Program-made: the position numbers and the translations under genes
Notes under the pieces: generated by a model
The model's input: only the letters and a program-made list of their open reading frames with translations
Told to the model about the DNA's origin: nothing
Database searches by the model: none
Assembly (NCBI GenBank): GCA_022614735.1
Contig: JAKEHZ010000280.1
Location: 1-22,928 of the forward strand
Direction: 5' to 3'
DNA: 22,928 bases
Source: Acidobacteriota bacterium
GTDB taxonomy: Bacteria > Acidobacteriota > Blastocatellia > RBC074
Shown here: positions 6,898-14,200 of the stretch, in pieces
Position numbering within the stretch: the stretch's first letter is position 1
Layout: the number at the start of each line of letters is the position of its first letter

Positions 6898-8898
6898 ATG
6901 AACAAGTTCTATGTTACGACACCGATTTATTACGTTAACTCGCACCCGCATCTCGGTCATCTGTACACGACGCTGATTGCGGACACGGTGGCGCGGTACA
7001 AACGTCAGCGTGGCTTCGACACATTTTATTTGACGGGCACGGATGAGCACGGGGTGAATATCGAGCGAGCAGCTGAAAATGCCGGTTTACCGGTGAAGCA
7101 GCACGTTGATGGCATCGTCAATGAGTTCAAGACTGCGTTCTCATCATACGAGTTCACCAACGATCACTGGGTCCGCACGACAGACGATTATCATAAGCGT
7201 GGCGTGCGTCAATTGTGGCAACGCATGAAAGAAAACGGCTACATTTATAAGGGCAAGTACGAAGGGTGGTACTGCAGCAACTGTAACGAGTTTTACTTGG
7301 AGGCCGAAGCCGGCGCGGCCCCTGACGGCACACTTAACTGCCCCGTTCACGAGCGCCCACTGGATCGCATCGCAGAAGAGAGCTATTTCTTCAAGCTTTC
7401 CGCCTTTCAAAACAGACTGCTCGAACTTTACGAAACAAACCCGAATTTCATCCGCCCCGAATCGCGGCGCAACGAGGTAATGAGCTTTGTTCGCGGAGGT
7501 TTGAATGATCAATCGATCAGCCGCGTTTCGGTTAAATGGGGCATTCCAGTGCCCGACGATCCGGAGCACACGATCTATGTTTGGTTCGATGCGCTTTCTA
7601 ACTACATTACCGCGATCGGCTACGGCAATGATCAGTTCGGAGGCGAAGAGCATTACAAGAAATACTGGCCGGCAGATCTGCAGCTGGTCGGCAAGGACAT
7701 TCTGCGATTCCACACCGTCTATTGGCCTGCGTTCTTGATGGCCGCGGGGCTGGAACTGCCCAGGACGGTCTTCGCGCATGGGATGTGGTTGTCGGGCGGG
7801 CGCAAGATGTCGAAGACGCTCGGCAACGTGATTGATCTCGCTGTGTTGCAAAAATATTTCCAGACTGATGCCGTGCGTTATTTCTGTCTGCGTGAAATGG
7901 TCTTCGGGCAGGACGGCGATTTCACTTATGAGGCTCTGCTCGACCGGGTGAATGCCGATCTGGCAAGCGGTCTGGGCAATCTCGCAAGTCGCACGTTGAC
8001 GATGGTCAAAAACTACTGCGACGGCGAGATCCCCGCGCCCGGAGAGGCAAATGCCGAGCTGAAGGATCACGCTAATGAAGTGCGCGAAGCTGTCGCTCAG
8101 GCCTTTGCAGTGTTCGACCGCGAGTTCGATCAGTACAACTTCAGCCGGGGCCTGGAAGCTGCCTGGAGCGCTATGGCACGCGTGGATAAATTCATCTCTG
8201 ACGCAAAACCGTGGGATTTAGCAAAACAGCCCAACGGGCGTGAAGCGCTCAATCTGGTCCTGCACACTGCCAGTGAAACATTGCGCCATCTGGCCGTGTT
8301 GCTCGTCCCCGTGCTGCCCGTATCTACTCAGGCTATCTGGGAGCAGTTGGGCGAGAGCGGCCAGGTCAGCGAGGTCGCGCCCGCGACTCTCAAATGGGGC
8401 GGATCAAGTTTGCGCGGCGCAGGTGCTCGAATCGGCGAGATCAAACCTATTTTCCCCAGACTGGAGAAGAAGAAGATTATGGACGAAATCAAACAAGATG
8501 AATCCGCAAGCCAGGCCGCAAGATCAGCGGAAAATGCACCGATTGTTGAGGCAGCTCCGGGAATTGCCTACATCAATATTGAAGACTTCACCAGGGTCGA
8601 GCTGCGGGTCGGCGAAATCAAGACCGCCGCGCCTGTGCCGAAAGCCGATAAGCTCTTGTGCTTCACGGTTGACGTAGGTGAACCGCAACCGCGTCAAATA
8701 CTGGCCGGCATTGCCCAGTACTATGAACCGGAGAAACTGATCGGCCGCAAAGTGATCGTCGTGACCAACCTTGCGCCGAGGAAATTGCGAGGTCTCGAAT
8801 CGCAGGGAATGATCCTGGCAGCTTCGATCGGTGAGGAGGGAAGGCCTGTGCTCGCGGGGTTTTTGGAAGAAGTGCCCAATGGGGCGAAATTGAAATGA
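6898..8898 (+). CDS. metG: Methionyl-tRNA synthetase with C-terminal tRNA-binding domain
   Basis: This enzyme charges tRNA-Met in the cytoplasm. The 666-residue product has the class I signatures HPHLGH (16-21) and KMSK (303-306). A zinc knuckle has C126-x2-C129 paired with C148-P-V-H151, a Cys/His variant of the more common four-cysteine site. The anticodon-binding domain follows, then from about 558 a Trbp111/EMAP-type tRNA-binding domain (YINIEDFTRVELRVGEI, later PRKLRGLESQGMIL) that supports dimerisation in bacterial enzymes. The open frame extends upstream to TTG 6838, but ATG 6898 directly precedes the conserved NKFYVTTPIYYVN start and has AAAGGA (6883-6887 region) about 10 bases upstream. 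Its stop codon lies inside the left arm of the 174-base palindrome. Confidence 0.98.
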   Translation: MNKFYVTTPIYYVNSHPHLGHLYTTLIADTVARYKRQRGFDTFYLTGTDEHGVNIERAAENAGLPVKQHVDGIVNEFKTAFSSYEFTNDHWVRTTDDYHKRGVRQLWQRMKENGYIYKGKYEGWYCSNCNEFYLEAEAGAAPDGTLNCPVHERPLDRIAEESYFFKLSAFQNRLLELYETNPNFIRPESRRNEVMSFVRGGLNDQSISRVSVKWGIPVPDDPEHTIYVWFDALSNYITAIGYGNDQFGGEEHYKKYWPADLQLVGKDILRFHTVYWPAFLMAAGLELPRTVFAHGMWLSGGRKMSKTLGNVIDLAVLQKYFQTDAVRYFCLREMVFGQDGDFTYEALLDRVNADLASGLGNLASRTLTMVKNYCDGEIPAPGEANAELKDHANEVREAVAQAFAVFDREFDQYNFSRGLEAAWSAMARVDKFISDAKPWDLAKQPNGREALNLVLHTASETLRHLAVLLVPVLPVSTQAIWEQLGESGQVSEVAPATLKWGGSSLRGAGARIGEIKPIFPRLEKKKIMDEIKQDESASQAARSAENAPIVEAAPGIAYINIEDFTRVELRVGEIKTAAPVPKADKLLCFTVDVGEPQPRQILAGIAQYYEPEKLIGRKVIVVTNLAPRKLRGLESQGMILAASIGEEGRPVLAGFLEEVPNGAKLK

Positions 8899-9070
8899 AG
8901 AGAGAATACGAAACAAACGAAAATAACGAAACAAACGAAAAAGAAAACCGCCAAGACGCCAAGAGCGCCAAGAAAGGCAGAAAACCTTGGCGTCCTTGGC
9001 GTCCTTGGCGTCTTGGCGGTTTTCTTTTTCGTTTGTTTCGTTATTTTCGTTTGTTTCGTATTCTCTCTTC
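8897..9070. repeat. Compound nested palindrome, 67-base perfect arms
   Basis: Arms 8897-8963 and 9004-9070 are perfect reverse complements over 67 bases. After a 2-base mismatch (8964-8965), pairing resumes for 7 more bases, leaving a loop of about 22 bases. The outer part of the arm is nonamers of the ACGAAACAA/ACGAAAATA type; the inner part is the ACGCCAAGG type found alone at 17600-17671 and 22044-22108. It looks like one palindrome nested in another. The left arm overlaps the metG stop and the right arm ends 16 bases before tatD. Confidence 0.95.
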
Positions 9071-9086
9071 TTCGTCTGCATAAACC

Positions 9087-9860
9087 ATGTTCATAGATTC
9101 TCATACACATCTCGATGTACCGCATTACGACGCAGACCGCGATCAAGTCATTAACCGCGCTCGCGAAGCCGGTGTCGATACTATGCTGGAAATCTGTGGC
9201 AGCGATATCGCCGCAGGATCGCTCGATGTTGGAATGAAACTGGCTGAAGATCATCCGTTCATCTACGCCGCCGTTGGCGTGCACCCGCACGAAGCGAGGT
9301 TGTATGACGAAGCCCTTGAACAGAGACTGCTCGAGATGAGTAGACACGAGAAGGTCATCGGCTGGGGAGAGATCGGGCTTGATTACTACTACGACAACAG
9401 CCCTCGTGACGTGCAGCGCCAGGTCTTCCGCAGGCAATTGGAACTGGGGCGCGAATGCAGGTTGCCTGTCATCATCCACACACGAGATGCCGAAGAGGAC
9501 ACTATCGAGATCCTACGTGAAGGATGGTCCGGGACAGGCGGCATCATTCATTGCTTTACCGGTACACAGATGCTCGCTGATGCGGCAATCGAGATGGGCC
9601 TTCACATTTCCTTTTCAGGTGTGTTGACCTTCAAAAATTCGGAAGAACTGCGCAATGTTGCGAGGACGGTGCCAATGGAAAAACTTCTGATCGAAACCGA
9701 TTGCCCATATCTCGCTCCAGTGCCCTATCGCGGCAAGCGAAATGAACCGGCCTTTGTCAAAGAGACCGCCGCCAAGTTGGCGGAGATCAAAGGCACAAGT
9801 ATCGAGGAGATCGCGCTCATCACGAGCGCCAATTTCAAGCGGCTTTTCAAATTGCAATAA
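9087..9860 (+). CDS. tatD: TatD-family metal-dependent hydrolase (DNase)
   Basis: The 257-residue product is a TatD/YcfH-type amidohydrolase-fold nuclease; characterised members are metal-dependent 3'-5' exonucleases acting on DNA and RNA. Metal and catalytic residues are all present: H6 and H8 in SHTHLD, E95 in GEIGLD, H131 in PVIIHTRD, H155 in IIHCFTG and D205 in ETDCPYL. Length is normal for the family. The start lacks a recognisable Shine-Dalgarno and lies 16 bases after the right arm of the compound palindrome, so translation may be weak or coupled to transcripts arriving from metG. Pairing with metG is common in other bacteria, where tatD-type genes often follow it. Confidence 0.95.
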   Translation: MFIDSHTHLDVPHYDADRDQVINRAREAGVDTMLEICGSDIAAGSLDVGMKLAEDHPFIYAAVGVHPHEARLYDEALEQRLLEMSRHEKVIGWGEIGLDYYYDNSPRDVQRQVFRRQLELGRECRLPVIIHTRDAEEDTIEILREGWSGTGGIIHCFTGTQMLADAAIEMGLHISFSGVLTFKNSEELRNVARTVPMEKLLIETDCPYLAPVPYRGKRNEPAFVKETAAKLAEIKGTSIEEIALITSANFKRLFKLQ

Positions 9861-9871
9861 ATTTCGCTGCA

Positions 9872-9900
9872 TTGACATTGCTCAGGTATGAGGGTACAAC
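9872..9900 (+). promoter_or_regulatory. Candidate sigma-70 promoter for yajQ operon
   Basis: TTGACA (9872-9877) is separated by 17 bases from TACAAC (9895-9900). The -35 is perfect and the -10 matches 4 of 6, lacking the important final T. It would start a transcript near 9907 with a leader of about 238 bases before yajQ. Confidence 0.35.
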
Positions 9901-9906
9901 TTTGCG

Positions 9907-10144
9907 CTTACCTGGCCCTTGTCTAGGAAGAACAGATGAACAAAAGCTGGTCAACAACCTGATATTTTTACCTGATAGTGTGGTCGTGATACTTATTTGA
10001 TCAATCTTACAAGTGCAGGCAATACTTTTATTCTAGTTTGCAGAGGGGAGACGTAGAATTGAACCTCATATCCGTGTCTGCTCCCAGCGAGTAAGTGCGG
10101 GAGAAGTTTATTCTTGTCTATGAAAATGGCTGGGTTTGTGAATT
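9907..10144 (+). other. Long presumed leader upstream of yajQ; no gene seen
   Basis: This 238-base stretch has no credible ORF and, unlike many other gaps in this window, no long palindrome. CTCCC (10081-10085) can pair with GGGAG either upstream (10046-10050) or downstream (10099-10103), a mutually exclusive arrangement; the 5-base stems are short and may be chance. No known riboswitch class was recognised. There is no strong Shine-Dalgarno before ATG 10145. Confidence 0.3.
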
Positions 10145-10645
10145 ATGGCGCAGCAAAACACATTCGATATCGTATCAAAAATCGATCACGCTGAAGTCGT
10201 CAACTCCATCAATCAGGCGATGAAGGAAGTCCAGACGCGGTTCGACTTTAAAGGCAGCAAAAGCAATATTGAGATTGAAGGCAAGGACGCGATCATTCTG
10301 ACTTCGGATGATGAATTCAAGCTGAAAAGCTTGAATGACATTCTACAAACGAGGCTGGTCAAACGCGGCGTTCCGCTCAAAGGTTTGACATACGAAAAAG
10401 TCGAACAGGCACTGGGTGGGACGGTGCGCCAGCGCATCAGCCTGCAACAGGGCATACCGCAGGAAAAAGCCAGGGAGATCGTCAAATTCATCAAAGAGAC
10501 GAAACTCAAAGTGCAGTCTTCGATCCAGGGCGATTTCGTGCGCGTCAGCGGAAAAGATCGCGATACGTTACAGGCAGTCATCGCCGCCCTACGCGAGCAG
10601 GATTTCAAAATTGACATGGAATTTACGAATTACCGATCGAACTAA
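10145..10645 (+). CDS. yajQ: YajQ-family nucleotide-binding protein (UPF0234)
   Basis: The 166-residue length and sequence fit YajQ throughout: N-terminal NTFDIVSKIDHAEVVNSINQA, then TRFDFKGSKS, a central VKRGVPLKGL segment, GGTVRQRISLQQGIPQEKAREIVKFIK and C-terminal DFKIDMEFTNYR. The family has two ferredoxin-like domains and binds nucleotides or nucleic acid; a Xanthomonas member binds cyclic di-GMP and affects transcription. The function in this organism is unknown. It heads a tight plus-strand cluster, with the prenyl synthase starting 15 bases after its stop. Confidence 0.96.
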   Translation: MAQQNTFDIVSKIDHAEVVNSINQAMKEVQTRFDFKGSKSNIEIEGKDAIILTSDDEFKLKSLNDILQTRLVKRGVPLKGLTYEKVEQALGGTVRQRISLQQGIPQEKAREIVKFIKETKLKVQSSIQGDFVRVSGKDRDTLQAVIAALREQDFKIDMEFTNYRSN

Positions 10646-10660
10646 AGAAGTCGGGAGACA

Positions 10661-11677
10661 ATGGCAAATATTCTTTCAGCATCTTCCTCGAGCGAGGCAC
10701 AGACAACCGCCGAACGAATCTTCCGTCTGATCCGGAGCGAGATGATAGCGGTCGAGGAAGAGTTCGAGCGTCAAGTGCGCACTAATATTCAGATTATCGC
10801 CCATATCGGGCGTTATCTACATCAAACCGGCGGCAAGCGAGTCCGTCCCGCGCTCTTGATCCTCTCAGCAAAAATTTTCAGCGAAGAAATTGATCAATCC
10901 ATAATCGGAATGGCCACGGTGATGGAGTTTCTCCATACGGCCACGCTGGTCCACGACGACATAATTGATGGAGCCGAGATGCGGCGCGGCCGTCAGGCTG
11001 TCTCCACGCAGTGGGGTAATAACACTGCTGTACTGATGGGCGACTGGCTCTATATGACAGCTTATGAAAGAGCGCTGCAACAACGTAATCTTGACATCCT
11101 CGATGCTCTTACCGAAACAACGCGCAAGATGACCGAGGGCGAATTGATTCAGCTGACCCTCATCGGCAATATGCGGCTCACTGAAGAGCAGCATCTGGAA
11201 ATCGTGAGCCGCAAAACCGGGTACCTTTTCAGCGCAAGCTGCCGCGTCGGCGCAATTATGCGCGGGGCTGATGAGGAACAGCGCCAAGCGCTCGCCGACT
11301 ATGGCCTCAATCTCGGCATCGCCTTCCAACTGGTCGATGACCTGCTGGATTTCACATCCGACAGCACCAAACTTGGCAAACCTGTGCTCAGCGATCTGCG
11401 CGAAGGTAAGGTTACACTTCCACTGATCCGCCTCCTAAAAAACCACCCGGACTGCGCTCCGACCGTCCGCGCGGCTATGGAAGAGTCCCCCGGAGAAACA
11501 AAGCGCGCTGAAGAGGTCTTGGCTTTGCTAGCCGAATATGGTGAACTAGAGCGGGCTCGCGATGAGGCCTACCTCTATGCAGCCCGCGCGCAGGAAGCAT
11601 TGAATATTTTCTCTGAGAACAAGTACCGGCGCGCATTGACTGATATTGCTCAATTCATTGTCGAGCGTGATAGATAA
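10661..11677 (+). CDS. Long-chain trans-polyprenyl diphosphate synthase
   Basis: This 338-residue enzyme adds isopentenyl diphosphate units to an allylic primer, probably making the side chain of a respiratory quinone. It has the first Asp-rich motif DDIID (99-103), preceded by FLHTATLVH whose small residues upstream of the motif are typical of long-chain (C35-C50) enzymes such as IspB. The second motif DDLLD is at 226-230 and the substrate-binding GGKRVRP at 57-63. GGGAG (10653-10657) lies 3 bases before the ATG, a tight but usable spacing. It sits between yajQ and the coiled-coil gene in one apparent operon. Exact chain length cannot be read from the sequence. Confidence 0.93.
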   Translation: MANILSASSSSEAQTTAERIFRLIRSEMIAVEEEFERQVRTNIQIIAHIGRYLHQTGGKRVRPALLILSAKIFSEEIDQSIIGMATVMEFLHTATLVHDDIIDGAEMRRGRQAVSTQWGNNTAVLMGDWLYMTAYERALQQRNLDILDALTETTRKMTEGELIQLTLIGNMRLTEEQHLEIVSRKTGYLFSASCRVGAIMRGADEEQRQALADYGLNLGIAFQLVDDLLDFTSDSTKLGKPVLSDLREGKVTLPLIRLLKNHPDCAPTVRAAMEESPGETKRAEEVLALLAEYGELERARDEAYLYAARAQEALNIFSENKYRRALTDIAQFIVERDR

Positions 11678-11679
11678 GA

Positions 11680-12261
11680 ATGATAGACGACACCGCAATT
11701 GCTGCGCTTCAGAGGTCGCTTAGTGAGAACCGCGAGGCGAAGCGCAAGATTCAGACAAGGCTGGCCGAACTAGAAGCTGAAGCCGAGATGCTCCGCTCGC
11801 AGCTGACGACCTTTAATGCGATTATCGGGCAGACCGAACTTGCACTGCGCCGTGTCCTTTTTCCAGACGAGTCTCATGAAACCGATCGTTTGCCTTTCAC
11901 TTCTCGGGCCGGCCGACCTTCCGGTCATCGAAGCAGCAATTATGACCCGTCTGAACTTCGAGCCTCTGAAGCCGAGATTGAGGCTGAGGTTGCAAAAATC
12001 GAGCAGACCGAGAAATCGAGCAACATCCGATTCAACGACTTCCGCATTCCCCAGGCAGCTACAATAGTTTTACGCGAAGCCAACAGGCCGCTTCACGTCA
12101 GCGAGATTTACCGCCGGCTGGCCGATGGCGGTTTTGAATTCCGCGGTCAGCATCAACTGATCACGCTCGCTGTATCTTTGAGCCGCAGTAAACGCTTCCG
12201 CAAGGTTGCTCCCGGAACATTTGAGATCGATCCCGACTATCGGGCCGGCCAGGTGGCCTGA
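11680..12261 (+). CDS. Coiled-coil plus winged-helix-like protein of unknown function
   Basis: I do not recognise a named family. The 193-residue product has a charged coiled coil at about 5-62 (RSLSENREAKRKIQTRLAEL onward), a polar linker of about 60 residues, and a compact C-terminal domain at about 120-190 (PQAATIVLREANRPLHVSEI, RRLADGGFEF, LITLAVSLSRSKRFRKVAPG). The last part resembles HARE-HTH/winged-helix domains (helix, xxPLHxxEI, wing ending in a basic strand), which suggests nucleic acid binding. It starts 2 bases after the stop of the prenyl synthase, so the two are translationally coupled. A regulatory role is inference only. Confidence 0.8.
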   Translation: MIDDTAIAALQRSLSENREAKRKIQTRLAELEAEAEMLRSQLTTFNAIIGQTELALRRVLFPDESHETDRLPFTSRAGRPSGHRSSNYDPSELRASEAEIEAEVAKIEQTEKSSNIRFNDFRIPQAATIVLREANRPLHVSEIYRRLADGGFEFRGQHQLITLAVSLSRSKRFRKVAPGTFEIDPDYRAGQVA

Positions 12262-12285
12262 AGATCGAATGATCGGAAGTCTCAG

Positions 12286-12375
12286 GAGAAAACGGAACAA
12301 ACGGAAATAACGGAACAAACGGAAGTTTATAAAATTTTCCGTTTGTTCCGTTATTTCCGTTTGTTCCGTTTTCTC
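12286..12375. repeat. Long palindrome, 39-base arms of ACGGAACAA/ACGGAAATA nonamers
   Basis: Arms 12286-12324 and 12337-12375 are perfectly complementary around a 12-base loop. The arm core is the same as that at 6739-6778 but the loop and outer flanks differ. It lies between co-directional genes, 24 bases after one stop and 11 bases before the next start. Confidence 0.95.
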
Positions 12376-12386
12376 TTCTTTGACTT

Positions 12387-12986
12387 ATGTTCAAAAACCA
12401 AATACGTAATCAGACAGGGCCTTTTGAAATAGAGGTCAAGCTGCGATGTGACAATATTGAGTTTCTCACACGGGCCGGATTGATATTAGATCTCGAGACC
12501 GCGCGACACTTCGAAGACAACTGGCTGCTCGATACTCCCGACCAGCAATTAGGCTTGAAAGCATCGATCCTGCGCGTGCGTTCAGCGCAGGGCACAGGTT
12601 CGATGACACTCAAAGAAAGATCAGCGCCTGATGCGCCCGTGACACAGTTTAAACAGCGCGTCGAAATCGAGACGGGACTCAACGACCCCGAAAGCGCGAT
12701 CGAGATTTTTGAACGTCTCGGTTATCGCAAATGGTTCCGCTATCAGAAATATCGAACTGTTTACCGCGCGAGATTGGCCCAGGGAAAATCACTGCACGTG
12801 ATGTTCGACGAAACTCCACTCGGCAATTTCATCGAGCTTGAAGGCGAGGAAGAAGATATTGCCGAGGCAGTCAGAATGCTCGGCGTGACCTCCGCCGATT
12901 ACATTCTTGAGAGCTACCTTGCGCTTCAAGCCGAGCATTGCCGGAGACAGGGAAAGCAACTTGAAGATATGGTGTTTCTTTCGTAA
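12387..12986 (+). CDS. CYTH-domain protein (class IV adenylate cyclase / triphosphatase fold)
   Basis: The 199-residue product has the CYTH triphosphate-tunnel signatures: the N-terminal ExExK motif E14-I-E16-V-K18, LRVR near 65, TLKE, QRVEIE, KYRTVYR and FDETPLGNFIELEGEEED. CYTH members include CyaB adenylate cyclases, thiamine triphosphatases and inorganic triphosphatases that use metal-bound triphosphate; sequence alone does not decide which. No Shine-Dalgarno is seen before ATG 12387, which lies 11 bases after the right arm of a palindrome. The nucleotidyltransferase begins 24 bases downstream, so the two are likely co-transcribed. Confidence 0.88.
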   Translation: MFKNQIRNQTGPFEIEVKLRCDNIEFLTRAGLILDLETARHFEDNWLLDTPDQQLGLKASILRVRSAQGTGSMTLKERSAPDAPVTQFKQRVEIETGLNDPESAIEIFERLGYRKWFRYQKYRTVYRARLAQGKSLHVMFDETPLGNFIELEGEEEDIAEAVRMLGVTSADYILESYLALQAEHCRRQGKQLEDMVFLS

Positions 12987-13010
12987 GGAAGAGCGGGCCG
13001 ATGTTCTAAT

Positions 13011-14051
13011 ATGAAAGCAATAATCTTGGCGGCAGGTTTCGGTACCAGGCTCTGGCCGTTGACGATTGGGCGGACCAAGCCGGCCATCCCATTTCTCAAT
13101 CGCCCGCTCATCAACTATACGATTGACTACCTGCGCAATTATGGCGTTGAAGAATTGATCATCAATCTTCATCACGAACCGCATTCCGTGATTGAACAGA
13201 TCGGCGATGGGTCGCGCTATGGAGTAAAGATCACCTATTCGATCGAAGAGCCGGAGATCCTTGGCACATCGGGCGCGCTCGATCGTGTGCGACATTTGCT
13301 TGAAGACGGAACTTTCGTCGTGATCAACGGCAAGATCATTACTGACATCGATCTCAACTCGTCTCTTGAAACTCATCACAAAAGCAACGCTCTGGCAACG
13401 CTCGTCCTCCGGCCAAACCCCGAACGCAAACGTTTCAGCGAAGTGAAAATTACCGAAGATGGACGCATTTCAGAGTTCGCCGGCTTCCCTGAGCTTGTCG
13501 ACCCACCATCTTCAATCCGCAATCGGCCTCCAGAATTGGCCGCAATCCGCAATCCAGTATCTCCCTTGATGTTCACCGGCATTCACATTATGGAGCCTGC
13601 CATCTTCGACTATATCCCGCGTGGCCGATTCTCAGATTCAGTGCGAGATGTCTATCCGAAGGCTATGGCCGACGGCCAAATGATAGCAGCGCACATTGCC
13701 GAAGGATCGTGGTACGAACTGAGCACGCTCGAGCGATATCTCACCATTAGCCTTGAGTTTTTGCAGCGTGGAGGGCACGACAAGGCGTCAACTGTGATGA
13801 TGGATGAAGGCTGCGAAATCGAAAGCGGTGCAATCGTTGAGCGATCTATCTTGTGGAAAGGCGTCCGTGTCGAACGAGGAGCGAAATTGACTGATTGTAT
13901 CGTTGGTGACGATGTGGTCATCCCCGCCTTCGCGAATTTTCATCGTGCTGCAATTGTTAGCGCCGACCTGGCTGCTGGAAGCGAACGCCCGGAAAAAGCG
14001 ATGCCTGGTGAAGTAATTGGCAAAAACCTTGTCGTGCATTTCGGGGGATGA
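13011..14051 (+). CDS. Sugar-1-phosphate nucleotidyltransferase (MurU/GlmU-like) with C-terminal left-handed helix repeats
   Basis: This 346-residue enzyme makes an NDP-sugar from a sugar-1-phosphate. The N-terminal Rossmann-like domain has the pyrophosphorylase signature LAAGFGTRLWPLT (6-18), K23 in TKPAIPF, and conserved GTSGAL and NGKIITDIDL, where many members have NGD. The C-terminal part (about 260-320) has hexapeptide-like repeats (GCEIESGAIVERSILWKGV) typical of left-handed beta-helix domains. The adjacent AmgK-like kinase suggests the MurU role, converting MurNAc-1-phosphate to UDP-MurNAc in cell-wall recycling. Pseudomonas MurU is shorter and lacks the helix domain, so an NDP-mannose-type enzyme remains possible. 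Residues about 168-182 are encoded by a repeat (see 13513-13554). Confidence 0.88.
   Translation: MKAIILAAGFGTRLWPLTIGRTKPAIPFLNRPLINYTIDYLRNYGVEELIINLHHEPHSVIEQIGDGSRYGVKITYSIEEPEILGTSGALDRVRHLLEDGTFVVINGKIITDIDLNSSLETHHKSNALATLVLRPNPERKRFSEVKITEDGRISEFAGFPELVDPPSSIRNRPPELAAIRNPVSPLMFTGIHIMEPAIFDYIPRGRFSDSVRDVYPKAMADGQMIAAHIAEGSWYELSTLERYLTISLEFLQRGGHDKASTVMMDEGCEIESGAIVERSILWKGVRVERGAKLTDCIVGDDVVIPAFANFHRAAIVSADLAAGSERPEKAMPGEVIGKNLVVHFGG
13513..13554. repeat. In-frame repeat insertion within the nucleotidyltransferase gene
   Basis: The 12-mer CAATCCGCAATC occurs at 13513-13524 and again at 13543-13554, exactly 30 bases apart, with GGCC...GGCC inverted between them (13525-13528, 13538-13541). 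Read on the other strand the copies are tandem GATTGCG heptamers. It encodes two IRN tripeptides 10 residues apart and keeps the reading frame. Confidence 0.7.
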
Positions 14052-14200
14052 TACCATCCGCCATTAGAATTTTGAGTCTGACGATTTAGATCTTGATAAA
14101 GATTCGCTACTAACCCCCTATCTGCACCCGTTTACCTTCGAGCAATGGTCGTGACCGCGGATCAAACATCTCGCCCCGCCAGACACAGGCGTTTGTGAAT

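Noticed and set aside
7144..8070. 308-residue minus-strand open frame
   Set aside because: It lies wholly opposite metG, whose motifs are complete; the translated protein shows no domain and is a codon-usage shadow.
8895..9083. 62-residue plus-strand frame covering the palindrome, overlapping the metG stop
   Set aside because: Its product (RPWRPWRLGG, RLFRYFRLFR) is simply the tandem units translated; no ribosome-binding site.
8721..9479. 252-residue minus-strand frame across the compound palindrome
   Set aside because: It is opposite metG and tatD and its centre is palindrome read as KQTK/FFVCF repeats; low-complexity translation, not a gene.
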